Part shown: piece after piece, positions 11,591 through 23,640 of the stretch
How the letters are laid out: each line of letters opens with the position of its first letter
Position numbering within the stretch: the first letter of the stretch is position 1
Assembly (NCBI GenBank): GCA_015698045.1
Contig: BLAL01000158.1
Location: forward strand, 248,001-312,000
Origin: Rhizophagus clarus
Taxonomy: Eukaryota > Glomeromycota > Glomeromycetes > Glomerales > Glomeraceae
Direction: 5' to 3'
DNA length: 64,000 bases
Position numbers and translations under genes: made by a program
The notes under the pieces: model-generated
Told to the model about the DNA's origin: nothing
Databases searched by the model: none
Seen by the model: only the letters and a program-made list of their open reading frames with translations

Positions 11591-14089
11591 CACTGCTTAA
11601 ATAGTATTATAAATTCCGGCAAAATCCGGAATTTTTAAGAAATTCCCAATAAAAATTTTTAGTATCGTACGAATTTTTTTCCAGAAAAATTTAGGATTAA
11701 ACGGATTTTTGTCCGGCAAATTTTTTGCATATCGGCATATATTGTAAATAAATTATCGATTCGATAATCAAATTTTTTGATTTTTTTTACGCAAAATTTC
11801 TATTGTACAATATTTTAAAACAAAAATTTCTAGCAAAGATATGGATGAAATTGATGATAACGAATCTAGTGATATTGATTCAGATTTAGAAGAAACTCAT
11901 ACTGAATTACCAAATGGTTAATAAAAAAGTACAAAAGAATTTGAATTTTAAAAAGAAAAAAACACGTTTCATATTAAAAAAAAAACTGAAGGTTTTCAAA
12001 AAGAATGTCTAGAATTTTATAAGTGGTTAATATATGATGAATCAAAAAATCTAATGTTCTACTCGCTATGTCAAAGCCATAAAAAATTAAATAAATTCGA
12101 AAGAGAAGGTAATAATTTTTTATTTAAAAATATATTAATTAATTAATCCATATTATAATAACCGAAAATTATTTAAATTAGGTTCAAGAAATTTTAAAAC
12201 TTCTGCTTTATCAGAACATGCTTCAACAAAAGATCATACTGATGCAACAAATCTTGAAATAGCAAGGGCAGAATTTATTAAGGTCTCAAATAATTCCGTA
12301 GATAAGGCTCAAAATTATGTTGGTGCTTTAATGAAAATAATTTTTTGGATGGCAGAGAATGATATTTTATTAAATAAATTATCTGAAGTTGTAAAACTTT
12401 GTAGAATTATTGAATGCCCTCAATTAATATCAGCTTTTAATACAATTACTTATGAAAATAATGTATCTGGACGTAAATATTATCTGCTATTTCAAAATCA
12501 ATTGAAGAAACGATTTGGAAAGCATTAAACGAAGCCATTGCATTTGGCATCATGGTTGACGAGAGTACAGATATTTCCCGTGAACCTCATCTTATTATTT
12601 ATGTCAAGTATTGTTTGCATGGAAGGATTAAAGTTCGTTTTTTAAAATTACTTCAACTAAAAAGTAAGGATTCAAAAATATTTTTGAAGCAATTATCGAT
12701 TTATTTGCAAGTTTATAAATTAATTTATTATGTTGTTATTTATTATTATTAACATAATTTTTTTAAAGGTTTAATAAATAAACTTATGTCATTTGCATCA
12801 GATGGAGCAAGTGTCATGTTAGGAAAATCAACAGGAGTAACATCAAGAATCAAAGAAAGAAATGAATGTTTATTTATAACACATTGCATTGCGCATAGGC
12901 TAACTTTAGCTTGTAATTCAGCTGAAAAAAAAAAAAAATTTTGCAAGCATATTGAATATATTATAAAGTCTATTTATAATTTTTTTTTCTAATTCGAGCA
13001 AAAGAACAGATATTTTACACAAGTATCAAGAAATATTAGAACATCCAATTTTGAAGTTCGGGATATGAGGCACTTATGACTTTCTATTGAACCTTTAATG
13101 GATACATTATTGGAAACAATAACTACAACTTCTAACAATTCTCAAAGACGAAATTTTATTTCTTTATATACGGAAATTTGTGATTGGAAGTTTCTTGCTT
13201 TTTACATTTTTTTTATTGGATATTCTTAGTTATCTTTCAACAAAAAAACATCCGAATATCTGATATAGAACCTGTCATAGAATTAACTCTCAGAAAAATT
13301 CAACAAGAATTTTTAGATCATGATAATGAAGGCAGATTATTACTTGGAGAAAATATAAATAGATACAATGGCAAAAGATAATTTTAATATTGGTGCACAT
13401 CAATTAACCTGGAATGAAAATTACGAGGCAGATTTGATCATTGACTTTCATCATTTGCATCAGCTGTTATTTCGGAAATTCAAAAGAGATTTCCTGATAG
13501 GCCTTTACTTAATTCAATGTAAATATTTGATCACGCAAACTGGAAACAGTAAGAAGAACTTATAAAATAATGAATATTTTATCAGAATTTTATAAAAAGG
13601 AAGTTAGTAATACTTATGAGGAATGGTTTTGATATAAAGCAATAGTACATTCAAACTTTAGAAATATAAAAATTGCTTCCAAAATTATTAGAGTTTTACT
13701 ATGATACTTTTCCAAATATTATTAAATTGTTAGGAATTATACATTCTATTCCATTTTCATCTGTTGATTGTGAACGCGGATTTTCAAAGCAAAATTTGAT
13801 AAAGACTGATTTGAGAAATCTTTAAATAATGAAACATTACATTTTTGAATGATGGTTGGTTTGGAAGAAAAGGATTTATCTGAATTTGATTTCACTAGAA
13901 CACTACAAATTTGTTATAGTGCATGTAAAAGAAGAATTTAAATTTTTTCAATAAAAAATAATGATTTTTTTACTTAACGGTAAAATTTTAAAAAATCCGG
14001 TAAAATATTTTCATTCCGGATTCTTGACCGGTAAAATAGTTTTATTCCGGATACTTGACCGGTAAATTCAATTTCTATTTTAAACGCTG
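11591..14089 (+). mobile_element. degenerate hAT-family DNA transposon
   Basis: The ends are imperfect inverted repeats. The left begins CACTGCTTAAATAG and continues to AAATTCCGGC. The right, reverse-complemented, begins CAGCGTTTAAAATAG and continues to TTTACCGG. Both have further CCGG/TCCGG subrepeats (e.g. 11618-11640 and 13996-14065). The CAGNGNTTAAA-like start is typical of hAT ends. The interior holds a broken transposase with hAT motifs. The 8-bp flanks (about 11583-11590 and 14090-14097) no longer match clearly, so no target duplication is claimed. Confidence 0.75.
11841..13950 (+). pseudogene. broken hAT transposase
   Basis: Successive fragments in different frames read as one transposase. 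There is an acidic start (MDEIDDNESS, 11841 on). A segment with KNLMFYSLCQSHKK and SRNFKTSALSEHASTKDH (12000-12250) looks like a TTF-type/BED-like zinc finger. Next come GIMVDESTDIS (12550), MSFASDGASVMLGKSTGVTS (12786) and HCIAHRLTLAC (12885). IPFSSVDCERGFSKQNLIKT (13750-13810) is the hATC dimerisation motif. Stops and frameshifts break it, e.g. a TAA near 11919 and a frame change near 12480. One Cys of the finger appears replaced by Tyr. Short AT-rich gaps near 12110-12180 and 12715-12770 could be introns. It cannot encode an intact enzyme. Confidence 0.85.
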
Positions 14090-16206
14090 GTTATATCCAG
14101 TTTGTTTGAGCATTTATAAAGTTTAAATTATAGTATAACTGCAATGGCACGACTACATGAGCAATGAAATACAAAGAAAAAATTGATTACGAAAATGTGA
14201 TCAAATATAAAGAACAAGATTTACAAATTAAAAATCATTTAAAAATATATTTAGTTACAAATTTTTCAATTTCTCCAACATTAATTCTTTCTAAAAGCCA
14301 ATTTCTTCATATTTTTAGTGGTTATTGTTAAAATTTTTAGCATGATAACAATTAAATTTTCATCTAATATGTTCTATTTTTTTTTATTTAATTACATCAT
14401 AAGATATAAGATACATCATACATATCGACCGTCTATCGCCATTATCAACGTGAAATATCATTTCGCAGATTATTGATGTTTTAGCGCAACGTTTGAAGAT
14501 GAATATATTATCAGTTGATTTATTTCTATACATATCATTCGCTAATCCGTCAATTGATACATAATTTATATCAATACTTCAGCAGTTTAGATTACGTGAT
14601 AAAATGGACGCTTTTTGTAATATATATTCTCATATCTCTTAAATAAATGAATAATAAGATACGTTATAAAATTGTTATTATACTTATGATGTTGCTTACA
14701 ATTAAAAATTTATTTGAAATGTTCAATCAAAAATTTTATATTAAACACGTATTATTGTTTTTGATTGTGAAATCTTTCAGTGTACTTGATGATATGTTTC
14801 ATTATATATTATATGAGTGATAGAATCCAATTTATCAATTGAAATAGCGGTTTTTTTTTATTGTGAAAGCTACATTATAAATTTCATGTGATAATTTAAA
14901 TTTCAAAATTCTGGCTAAATTATTTGAAATCCTCCAATTTTTCACGTGACTCTTGATTTTGAAAAGAATTAAGCGCGAGATCTATCGTCATAAATACTCA
15001 TGTAAAAAATTCTAAAATTAAAAAACAACTATAAAAAATTATCCATAATATACTATTTTTTAACTTTTATGTATCAAATTAAAACGCGTAACTCGTTATA
15101 ACCGTGCCGATGGCAATTTTAATTAGTGTGTATAAAGACTTTCACAACAAAATTATTTTTACATCTGCACTATTCCAATCGGACAAACACAAAATTTAAA
15201 TGTTCATTCGTTCTATATTATCATGATATAATTATGATTTTTATAATATTATTTCATCCGAGTAAAAAGAACGCACGAAAAAATTTCGTTCATCATTCAT
15301 TCGTAATTTGTCTTCTGTATTACAACCATTTTCTAACGTTCATTATGTTCATTATAAAATTTATATAAAAAATTACATTCAATAAATATCACGAATCACG
15401 ATGTTGTTTTTATATTACAATGATTTTTTACATACTGTACAATTAGGATATAAATACGTTTTTTTAATTACAAATGTTTATTAAAAGTAAATAAAAATTA
15501 GCAATTGGTTGCAAACTAGCTTTCATAACATTACATAATACTGGCGAATTCCGTTATTTCCATATTTTAAGCGATTGTTAAAATTAAGAATATATAAATA
15601 AACTGTCAGTGTTTAATCAGTTGTATACTTGTATATTATGTTTATTATCTCACGTTTCTACAATTTTAAGACAGAAACGGTTTTGATTTATTTAAGAGCT
15701 TAAAATTAGAATTCACTTAAATACCACATGTCCACATCTCCTCAACCCCCAGGTATAAATTTAATTTTGCTTTCATTTTTTATTGATATAACCTTTTGCT
15801 TCAAAGTTATTTTGGGACTTATATATAAAGACATAATTTGGGATCAACTAGATCGGCAGGTTTTAGTCACGTGAAATTTTTTATAAGTGCCACAAATGCT
15901 TGGAATCGATTCTATCAAAATCGAATTAATTGAAAATTGAATCTAAATCGAATTTTAATAAATTAAACTTTCTTTGTTTACGACGTAGCAAAAGTAAAAA
16001 AATCCAACACCACGCTAAAATTGCGGAAACGAAACTCAGGCTGAATTTCTCATTAAATAATTTGTGGATTGTTAGACATACGTGTAACGTCAAATGATAA
16101 TTGAGTCGTAAATTGGATCTTTGAAACGATTAATCAAATCTTTAATCAGCTCTCAAGATTCGATTTTCGATTGAATCGATTTCATTTCTCGGCTTTTTAT
16201 AAAACA
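14090..16206. other. intergenic, nothing identified
   Basis: AT-rich, with no convincing ORF on either strand. A weakly structured stretch at 15900-16190 has repeated TCGAATT/AATCGAT motifs but no assignable feature. Confidence 0.45.
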
Positions 16207-16733
16207 CATTGCTTCCCGGAAATACGTAATTCTGACCAGAATCATTAATATATTACTAAGTAAGTTCCAATTGAAGGAATCCGGGAATAATCGACCGTTC
16301 GCATAAGGTTCCACAATAAATTTATTTCAAAGTGAAATAAATTTTTTTTTTTTTTGATACACATTTTAAAATATATTTTTAACATAAATTCGTAGATAAA
16401 ACCAATGTTCTGTATGTCGAAAGTTGTTGAGCTTTAAATTTGTCGTCATTTCATAATTCTGGATTCTTGAATGGAGTATAAAACTTATTAGTCACATGAT
16501 TTAATGATTTAATTTTATTATAAATACCCGTATAGAGTCAACGTATTAATCCACCAGAAGATCTTTTTTTTATACCAGGTTTAATGTTTTACTTTTCCCC
16601 TATTTTTTCTTCGCTTAATGTGAACTACTTTAAATTACAGTTATTTTATTAACATTTAAATTACACCACCTTGTTCAAAATCGTTTCGTATGAAAAAAAA
16701 AACTTTACTCGCAAACATTAGAAGAAACACCTG

Positions 16734-16922
16734 ATAAAATTATAGGCTGGCAGTTATTTTTTTTATTATTTTTATTTTTTTACTGCCACGAAGTAAAGGA
16801 AAGCATTATTTGATAAAATTACAGGTTAACAGAGTTATTTTTTTTTTTTTTTACTGCCACGAAGTAAGGAAAGCATTATTTGATAAAATTACAGGTTAAC
16901 AGAGTTATTTTTTTTTTACGAA
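16734..16922 (+). repeat. 71-bp tandem duplication upstream of gene D
   Basis: The unit TACTGCCACGAAGTAA...GGAAAGCATTATTTGATAAAATTACAGG...CAGAGTTA plus a T run occurs twice (16781 and 16852 on). A partial third copy is on the left from 16734. It is absent from the paralogous flank of gene E, so it arose after the duplication. It sits about 260-450 bp before the gene D start. Confidence 0.7.
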
Positions 16923-17183
16923 GGAAAACTATTTACACGACCTAATTCCCCAATATACAAAAATTTCATTCTACACCAAATTTTTTTTTTTCTTTTCTCA
17001 TTTACTTAGCGCATTTTATTCCTTTTTAAAACAAATTCCTTTGTAACTTCCCTTAATCGTTTTTTACAGCCTCATAATTTTGTCATCACAAAAAAATTAT
17101 TTATATTTCATAAGTTACTTTTTTCTTAAAATAAGATAATTAATTAGCAATAAAAGGATTTTCCGCAGCCTCAGTTCATCCTA

Positions 17184-18168
17184 ATGCAACCAGTACCGCA
17201 GTTAAATGAGTTCAGATTATTTTACAAACCACCAAATGATGATAATTTTTATCACGTAACTTTTAAAATGATTTTAAATCTTTCGGAAAATTGGGAAGAT
17301 GATTATTACGATTACGATTTCTTTTATGAGAATTTGGATGGCAGTTATTATATCACATGTAAATTGTTACAACCCTCTTTGATTATTGATATATTAAATA
17401 AGGAAATTTATGGGATTGATTTCAATGTGAACGACCTAAAACATAAACATACATTAACTTTGAACCAAAAATTAAATCTTGAACTAAGTATAAAGCAAAC
17501 TCTTCCTTCTCTACAAGAAAAAATTTTGAAAAGGTTCGTGTCCTAAAATTTTTTTAACATTATTTTTTTTTTTTTTTTTTTTTTGACGCTTGATTGACAT
17601 TTATACATTCATTATTATCAGAGACTTCTCGAGTACTCCAATAGATCAAATTTTAACTCCGCAATCGAATGAACTTAAATTATTTTATCAACCACCAAAC
17701 GATGGATACATCTATAATGTTGCTTATAAAATTACTTTACAAGATTCTCATCAAAATGACGACAACGATTATGATTACGAATTCTTTTACCAGATTTCAG
17801 ATGATATTATTAATACAAAACATGTTACATGTAAGATTTTATTGCCTTCTTCGATTATAAACATATTGAACAAAAAAATTTATGGAATAGATTTTGATAT
17901 AACTGATTTGAAATGTAAACACGCATTAGCTTGGCATCAAAAATTAAATCTCAAGTTAAATTTGAAACAATTTTTTCTTCAAATTCCTGAGGGTATAATG
18001 AGATCAAATGGAAATACGATTTCTTCTCGTGAAAATATTGGAAACAATGCGACACAAACAGTTCCAGTAATTGATATTCAAAACTTTTTCGATAATATCG
18101 CGTTCGACAATATCATGTCCAGCGATGATCACAATGGTACTAATCAATTTAATATTAGAACTTGGTAA
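17184..18168 (+). CDS. gene D: two-domain-repeat protein of unknown function (paralogue of gene E)
   Basis: Two exons: 17184-17533 and 17622-18168, total 298 aa. The donor is GTTCGT and the acceptor ATTATCAG, at the same position and phase as in gene E. The protein holds two copies of one ~95-residue domain, at about 8-105 and 133-228. Each runs NE[FL][RK]LFY[KQ]PPND, NVxxK, DYDYxFFY, [IV]TCK[IL]L, I[IL]NK[EK]IYGIDF, K[HC]...L..[HN]QKLNL.L..KQ. The two repeats fall either side of the intron, so an exon-scale internal duplication is likely. The C-terminal ~70 residues are Asn/Asp-rich. No signal peptide, TM or known catalytic motif was recognised. The start is an internal Met relative to gene E; ~25 N-terminal residues appear deleted. 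Confidence 0.82.
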
Positions 18169-19822
18169 AAATAACCAAAATTTCACACTTTAAGTAATTA
18201 CAGAAAAAGAGAATTCTTTCAACAAGATAGAAGTGAGATTTATTAATTGTATATTTAACATTTCAAGTAATAAATAATAAATAAATGGTTTTTTTTTCTG
18301 AATAAAATTTACTGAATTTTCATTATTATAAAAGTTTCAAGATAATAACGATTAAAAAGTAAAACATAATTTTTTATATCTAAATCTCTGAAACATACCG
18401 GTCACTACCAAAATAACAAACCATCATGTTGTTGTATTAACTTTAGGTCATTTTCTATTGAGATTTGTGAATGCACTATTCGTTGAATTATGACTCAGAG
18501 AATTACTCAGTGAAATCATTATACTTTCAAATACTGCTTATTTTGGATCACAAGGCTTTCTTTCAAATTCATTGAGTTTTTCTTATTTTAGGTTGTCTTC
18601 TGTTACTTTGGTTACTTTCTAATGAAAACATGAAACTGTGTAACAATCTCCTACATTTATCTTTCATTAACTTCTTATTTTAGATTATATTTACTATGTG
18701 CAAGTTGATATGCGAGATAAGAAAATTGTGTAAAATAACGAGTAACCAAAGTAACCGCAGTAGATACTATCCCGTGACATTACCATGTGAGACGCCATCG
18801 ACGCTCAACTTCTTACCTTATTTGTAATTTCATTTGAAAAAATAAATGAACGAGTGAATAAAATAAGATAAATCTTGCAATTTAATAAAGTCCTTAATGA
18901 AGTCCTCACAAGATTTTCTAAATGTCACATATCAACATTCCATAATTTTAATTTTGTATACGTAAAATGGGAATATGTTCAAGGGAAAGGAAAGGTTTAA
19001 ACTTTATAAAAAAAAAAAGATTATTTTTCTTTAATTTAGACTTAATCTATTTTCAAGATCTTTAACTTAGCCAAACTATCAAAGATTAGAGTATTTATAA
19101 TGAATTTTTTTTTTTTTGGATTCTTTTTTTTTTTCAAACACGGATTTTTCTGACCTTCAAAAGGGGGTATTTAAATCTTTTAAACGGTCACTTATCAGAG
19201 TCGATCATTATTTTCTGTGCAATTTTATTATTCATAAAAAAAAAAAATTTTTTTTTTTATAACCATAAATTAAAAATTTTTTTTGTGTACAGAATTCGCG
19301 TGTATTATAAGCGGCTAATCACTTTTACTCGAAAGTCGTTTTTCTATAATAATTCCTGCAGTTTATTACACAAGAGTAGTCAGATGCTATCCCCCAGCCG
19401 GATAACAGATTATTAAGTGCTAAAATGCTATTCAAAAAATGATGTTAACTACTTTGCAAGCGGTATCGAGCCTTCGTCTTAAACATATTTTTGCATATTA
19501 TATAAATTAAATTTACGGATTTATTTGAGTTAAACGAATGGTATTTTTTAATTAAAATATCATTAAGTGGAAAATTGATTCGTTAAAATTTGGATTGTGC
19601 TAGTTGATACATCGAATTGTAAATTTTTTTTTAGGTATGTCTTAATGGGTTTCTGGAGCTGAACTAGGTGTTCACGGAAATTTATTGTTAAAATTATGTG
19701 AAAGAGAAAATTGTCGGTTTATTTGAATTAACCTAACATGTATCAAAAAAGGGTTTGGTTAACCTAATATGTATTTAAACACAGTTTTGTTGATCGAATT
19801 AACCTAATATGTTTACGAAATA
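18169..19822. other. 3' flank of gene D and intergenic
   Basis: Up to about 18800 this is duplicated at 61930-62700. The rest is AT-rich with T/A runs and no gene. A weak similarity (GTTTATTACACAAGAG at 19362 and GTTTATTGCATAAGAG at 63357) suggests the duplication once extended further. Confidence 0.45.
18602..18757. repeat. 15-bp inverted repeat around a 125-bp spacer
   Basis: GTTACTTTGGTTACT near 18602 recurs inverted as AGTAACCAAAGTAAC near 18741. Right after it lies CTATCCCGTGACATT, which appears inverted (AATGTCACGGGATAG) in the 3' flank of gene E. Confidence 0.55.
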
Positions 19823-20313
19823 CAGTCAAACTTCGATGTACCGATGCTTCCGGTTTTGGGAAAAAGTATCGGTACATTGAAATATCGGTACATATATGTA
19901 ATTAGTAGATTATAATGCAGGCCAAAATCTAACTCTGGCTCGCACTATGCTTCATTCTGAGTCCAAAATTTTCAAAATTTCCTGAATATATTATGTATAA
20001 CGTGAGTATGATTATAGAAAAAAAATCTAATTCCGAACATAATTAAGAAAGATGCCCAGGTACAATTTTTAACTCAGGCCAACCTTATAGTGCCGGCCAG
20101 AATTAACACTAGTGTAACCAAAATTATCGGTACATCTTAATATACATTACTATAAAGGGACCAGGAGGTAGTATCGGTATATGTTACATCGCGAAATTAT
20201 ATATAATATCGGTATAATGAGATTTTTTTATTAGTGATGAAACGGGACAACAAAAATTTATCGGTAAAAGCAATTATCGGTATATAGAGTATCGGTACAT
20301 CGAAGTTTGACTG
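19823..20313. mobile_element. MITE, Tc1/mariner-pogo-like, TA target site
   Basis: There are 23-bp perfect terminal inverted repeats starting CAGTCAAACTTCGATGTACC, flanked by TA on both sides (19821-19822, 20314-20315). The interior (491 bp) repeats ATCGGTACAT-like subunits near both ends and codes for nothing. CAGT ends plus TA target duplication fit the Tc1/mariner-pogo group. Confidence 0.85.
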
Positions 20314-20315
20314 TA

Positions 20316-21604
20316 TCACGTTACTTAAATAGTTGATTTTTAGCATAACCGCAAAATTCCTGAGGGTTGACCATGTCAATTTTTAGTATGAATAGAATAT
20401 GTTTAAAAGGTTGTAAAGTAATCAGAAAATTATTTTTACGTAATATCTGGGCAAAATTAGATTCATTAAATAATAAAATCAATAGAAAATGGAACTTTTT
20501 GTCGGGTGAAAGAGGGGGTACTATGCATGGGGGGGCACTGTGCCCGTGATATATGGTATTATCTGCTCAAATTTTCGAATATTCAGATCAATACTATACA
20601 AATATACAATATAACAAATAATGAAATATCCGAGTACTACTTCTATATTATGTCTGAAAAATAACATTCTTGAATAAGAAAAATGTTTTACAAAGTTTCT
20701 TTGCGATTTTTATAAATAATATTTAAATTTTAAACGTTAAATTACTTTTCATTTACTCTTTATTTTAATTTGAAATATTCGTATTATAGCACTATTTTAA
20801 GTACCTATAAGTTATAAATAATATTTGTTTTCCTTGAAAAGTGAATATCATAAAAGGTAAATAAATTCTTTCAATTGCAAATACGAAAATTCTTCTAGGT
20901 TTAATTTTTTTTCTTTCAAAGAGATGATTTGCTTCCCTTTCTCAAGATCAACAATTACATTTGACGTTTCAATGCCTTTCTTGGATTTATTTCTTTTTAT
21001 TGATGCAGATGATTCATTTTTATTAGAGGGTTGATTTATTTCACTATAAAAATAAAATAAAATTTTTCTGCCAAAATTTCAAAATAGATCGCCATATTGA
21101 TCCTGAGCTTGACATAACTGAAAATTTAAAATTTATCTCATCATATCTTTTGGCTCTAATAAAATAAAATATAACGGTTTTTTTTTCCTACGCACCTGCG
21201 TAAAATGCAGGGGTGCGTAAATTATATATAAAATTTTAAAGTATTAATACTTTTACGCATGGTATAAAATTTTATTAAATTTATTAAAATTTATGTAATG
21301 CATATATTATTTTGTGTGCACCCCGTCTAATACTTTATAAATTATATTAAAAACATTATCAAATACCATAATCAGACTTTCGTAAATAAAGAATGTTAAA
21401 TACTATATAAACATGTAAAATCTGACTTTTCGCAAATAAAGATTATTTTCACAATGCAAATTTATGGTTTGATTTTACCTACAAGATTGACAAAATAAGT
21501 GAGTTTCAAGCAGTATTTTTGCCCTACTTTACTATCCTAATCTAATCTTAATGCAAATTTTTTTTTTGCTCGCTTTGCTCGCGGTTTTTTTTCCTAAAAA
21601 ACTT
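20316..21604. other. intergenic, no firm gene
   Basis: A short ORF near 20367-20549 has no recognisable feature. A hairpin at 21189-21219 (ACGCACC...GGGTGCGT with a short AT loop) may mark an element end. ACGCA-containing repeats recur around 21255 and 22420-22432, possibly outer parts of the MULE derivative that follows. Confidence 0.4.
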
Positions 21605-21740
21605 TCCTGACCTAACCCTAACCTAACGCAACTCTACCCCAATGCAACCCCTAACCTAATGCAACTCTAACCCAACATAATTTAACACTTCTAATTCAAA
21701 ACTTACCCTAATTCAATAATCCGAATTTAATCCAACACAT
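21605..21740. repeat. degenerate CCTAA-rich tract (telomere-like)
   Basis: CCTAACCCTAACCTAA followed by irregular copies of CAACCCCTAACC, CAACTCTAACCC and ACCCTAATTC. The core is CCCTAA, the complement of the common fungal telomere repeat TTAGGG, but copies are strongly diverged. It lies beside a MULE remnant. It may be an interstitial telomere-like patch or chance low complexity. Confidence 0.4.
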
Positions 21741-22145
21741 TATTACATCTTTTTTTCGATTTGGATTCATTGGACATGTAGTACGATTATGTCCATTCTT
21801 GTTGCATAAGCCACATTTTTGACTTGTAGAGATCGAGTTGAAGTTTGTAAAGGTCCTTTAAATCTTGTTGTGTTGGCAATTCTTCCTTTAGGATGTCTAA
21901 TTTTAGGATTTCTGATCGGAGTACATCCAAATTATGACCAGAATGTTCATTGAAAAGTGTAGTAACGTAAATCAAAGAGTCTGGTCTGGAAAGATTAATA
22001 TGCCATTTGCAATTCGTACAATGAGATTTTGTTGGTTTGTTTAGTGTAACATTAGGAACGCCTTCATACATATCATCTGGAATGCTTTCAAAAAAATTGT
22101 TATCAAAAACTCATCATCACTTGAAATAGATTCCGAATCACTCAT
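21740..22145 (-). pseudogene. internally deleted, frameshifted MULE transposase remnant
   Basis: The ATG at 22145 opens MSDSESISSDDEF. A shift in a T run near 22100 moves the frame to IPDDMYEGVPNVTLNKPTKS, followed by HCTNCKWHINLSRP and FNEHSGHNL. This resembles the N-terminal FAR1/MULE-type zinc region (CxxC...HxxH). In another frame at about 21755-21825 lies CGLCNKNGHNRTTCP, a CX2CX4HX4C zinc knuckle of the sort at MULE C-termini. The central DDE catalytic domain and SWIM finger are absent, so head and tail are joined by a deletion. It resembles a non-autonomous MULE derivative. Confidence 0.6.
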
Positions 22146-22556
22146 CTTAATTAGAAAGAAGAAGAAAGGTGTTTAATGATAAAGGGAAAAGACAGAATAA
22201 AAAAGAGAGCGAAGAGGTAGTAGAGAGAGAGGACGTGAGAACGAAAATAAATAATAGTCTAATTTTACTGATCAAAATCAAAAGGATCATACACATGATT
22301 TACAAAAATTTGACTGCGTATTAAGAAAATACTATGCACAGGTACATCCATTAAAAATAAATTTAATAATTTTTAAACATGCACATAAAAAAAACTATGC
22401 ATGAGCGCATTATATGCATGATGCGTAAAATACAAATTCTCTAATTATAAATTATAATAATAAATAGATAGATAAATAATTGATATTTTTCCCTAGAATT
22501 GCGATAATGATTTGCCATCCTGATTTGGCATGATGGCATGATTCAGCCACACTTGA
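22146..22556. other. upstream flank of MULE remnant
   Basis: A purine-rich patch (AAGAAGAAGAAAGG, AGAGAGCGAAGAGG) at 22155-22240, then ATGCATGA/GCGTAAAATA motifs at 22390-22435. No gene. Confidence 0.4.
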
Positions 22557-23640
22557 GATTTGTACCATAAAGGAATATAAAATATAAAAAAAAACCAAGA
22601 ACTTTTTATTAATTATTATAATTAACAAATAAGCTATATAAAATTTGATACAAATTCTTGAAAAATTTCTTCAACTCTTTCGGGTATTCATATACTGACT
22701 GTATTAGCCTCTTGGATAGTTATTATTTTTAAGATTTCTAAAAAAAAAAATATTATAAATGGTAAAATTTTCAATAAAATAAATTCTTTTAAAAAATTTA
22801 TAAAAATAAAAGTAGAATAATACTGTAATAACATTCAGATGCTGGTTATTCTCTATATTGTAACAAATTGTCAAAGATATGCATGAGTGAATATTCCGTT
22901 AAAAAAATTGTATGTTAAATCTTTTTACTCTCAAACATTCAGTTAATAAATGAATTTCACCATCCTGATTAAAATCATTCTGATTAAAATTAATAGTTTT
23001 ATCTAAATAAATAAATAAATAATAAAACCCTTCAAATATCTTAAAACTACTGCTAGGTTGTAGTAACTTTCACGAGTTAAATCAATAATAGAATCATCAT
23101 TATCTCCATTATCAGAATATTTTTATCATAAATATCATTAAGGTGCATTTTGGAAATGAAAATGTAAAGAAAATGAAATTGTCAAAAGCTGATTCAAAGA
23201 AAAATTTTATTGTGGACTTTTATAAATAACACATTATCAGCACATTACTAATACCTGCAATCTTAATGGCCAAATTTCAGATAGTTTAAATTTAATTATG
23301 ATTAATGCAAATCACATAATTAAAACACTATATTTTGTCTATCATTATACTATAGTATTGCATAAAATTAGCACAATTATATAATTTTAACCAGTATACT
23401 ATACTTCAACAAAGGATTTATGAAATTTAAATGAAATATCAGATATAGTTTGTTAAATTTCTAAAAATTAAACATAATCCAACTTCATTTAAATTTAAAA
23501 CTTTGTTTCATCAACTATATTTAATTTGAGAAAAAAATTATCTTCTTCATTATGATCATCACGGAAAATGATATTGTCTGTTTGTAATATTTATGTTTCA
23601 AGTCATTCACATCCTGTAAATTTTTATTCAATATACTAAT
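22557..23640 (+). repeat. dispersed repeat P1, copy 1 (pairs with 39614-41180)
   Basis: Both copies start at GATTTGTACCATAAAGGAAT and end at TTTTTATTCAATATACTAAT. Shared landmarks include CTACTGCTAGGTTGTAGTA and CATTAAGGTGCATTTTGG. Copy 1 lacks the 361-bp MITE of the other copy. No coding potential. Several differences are G/C here to A/T, as expected from transition decay. Confidence 0.85.

Larger units (their letters stand above)
16207..18800 (+). repeat. segmental duplication, copy 1 (pairs with 60024-62700)
   Basis: Both copies start near GGAAATACGTAATTCTGACC. They share the stretch around TTTCATAATTCT and TCACATGAT (16450-16505 and 60303-60352), then the two-exon gene, then a 3' flank (18480-18600 and 62435-62545). 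Orientation is the same; divergence is substantial with indels. Gene D lies in this copy and gene E in the other. Confidence 0.8.

Noticed and set aside
20367-20549. 60-codon ORF ending in GERGGTMHGGALCP
   Set aside because: No family, no exon partner; the GGGGG run near 20513-20536 creates the odd ending.
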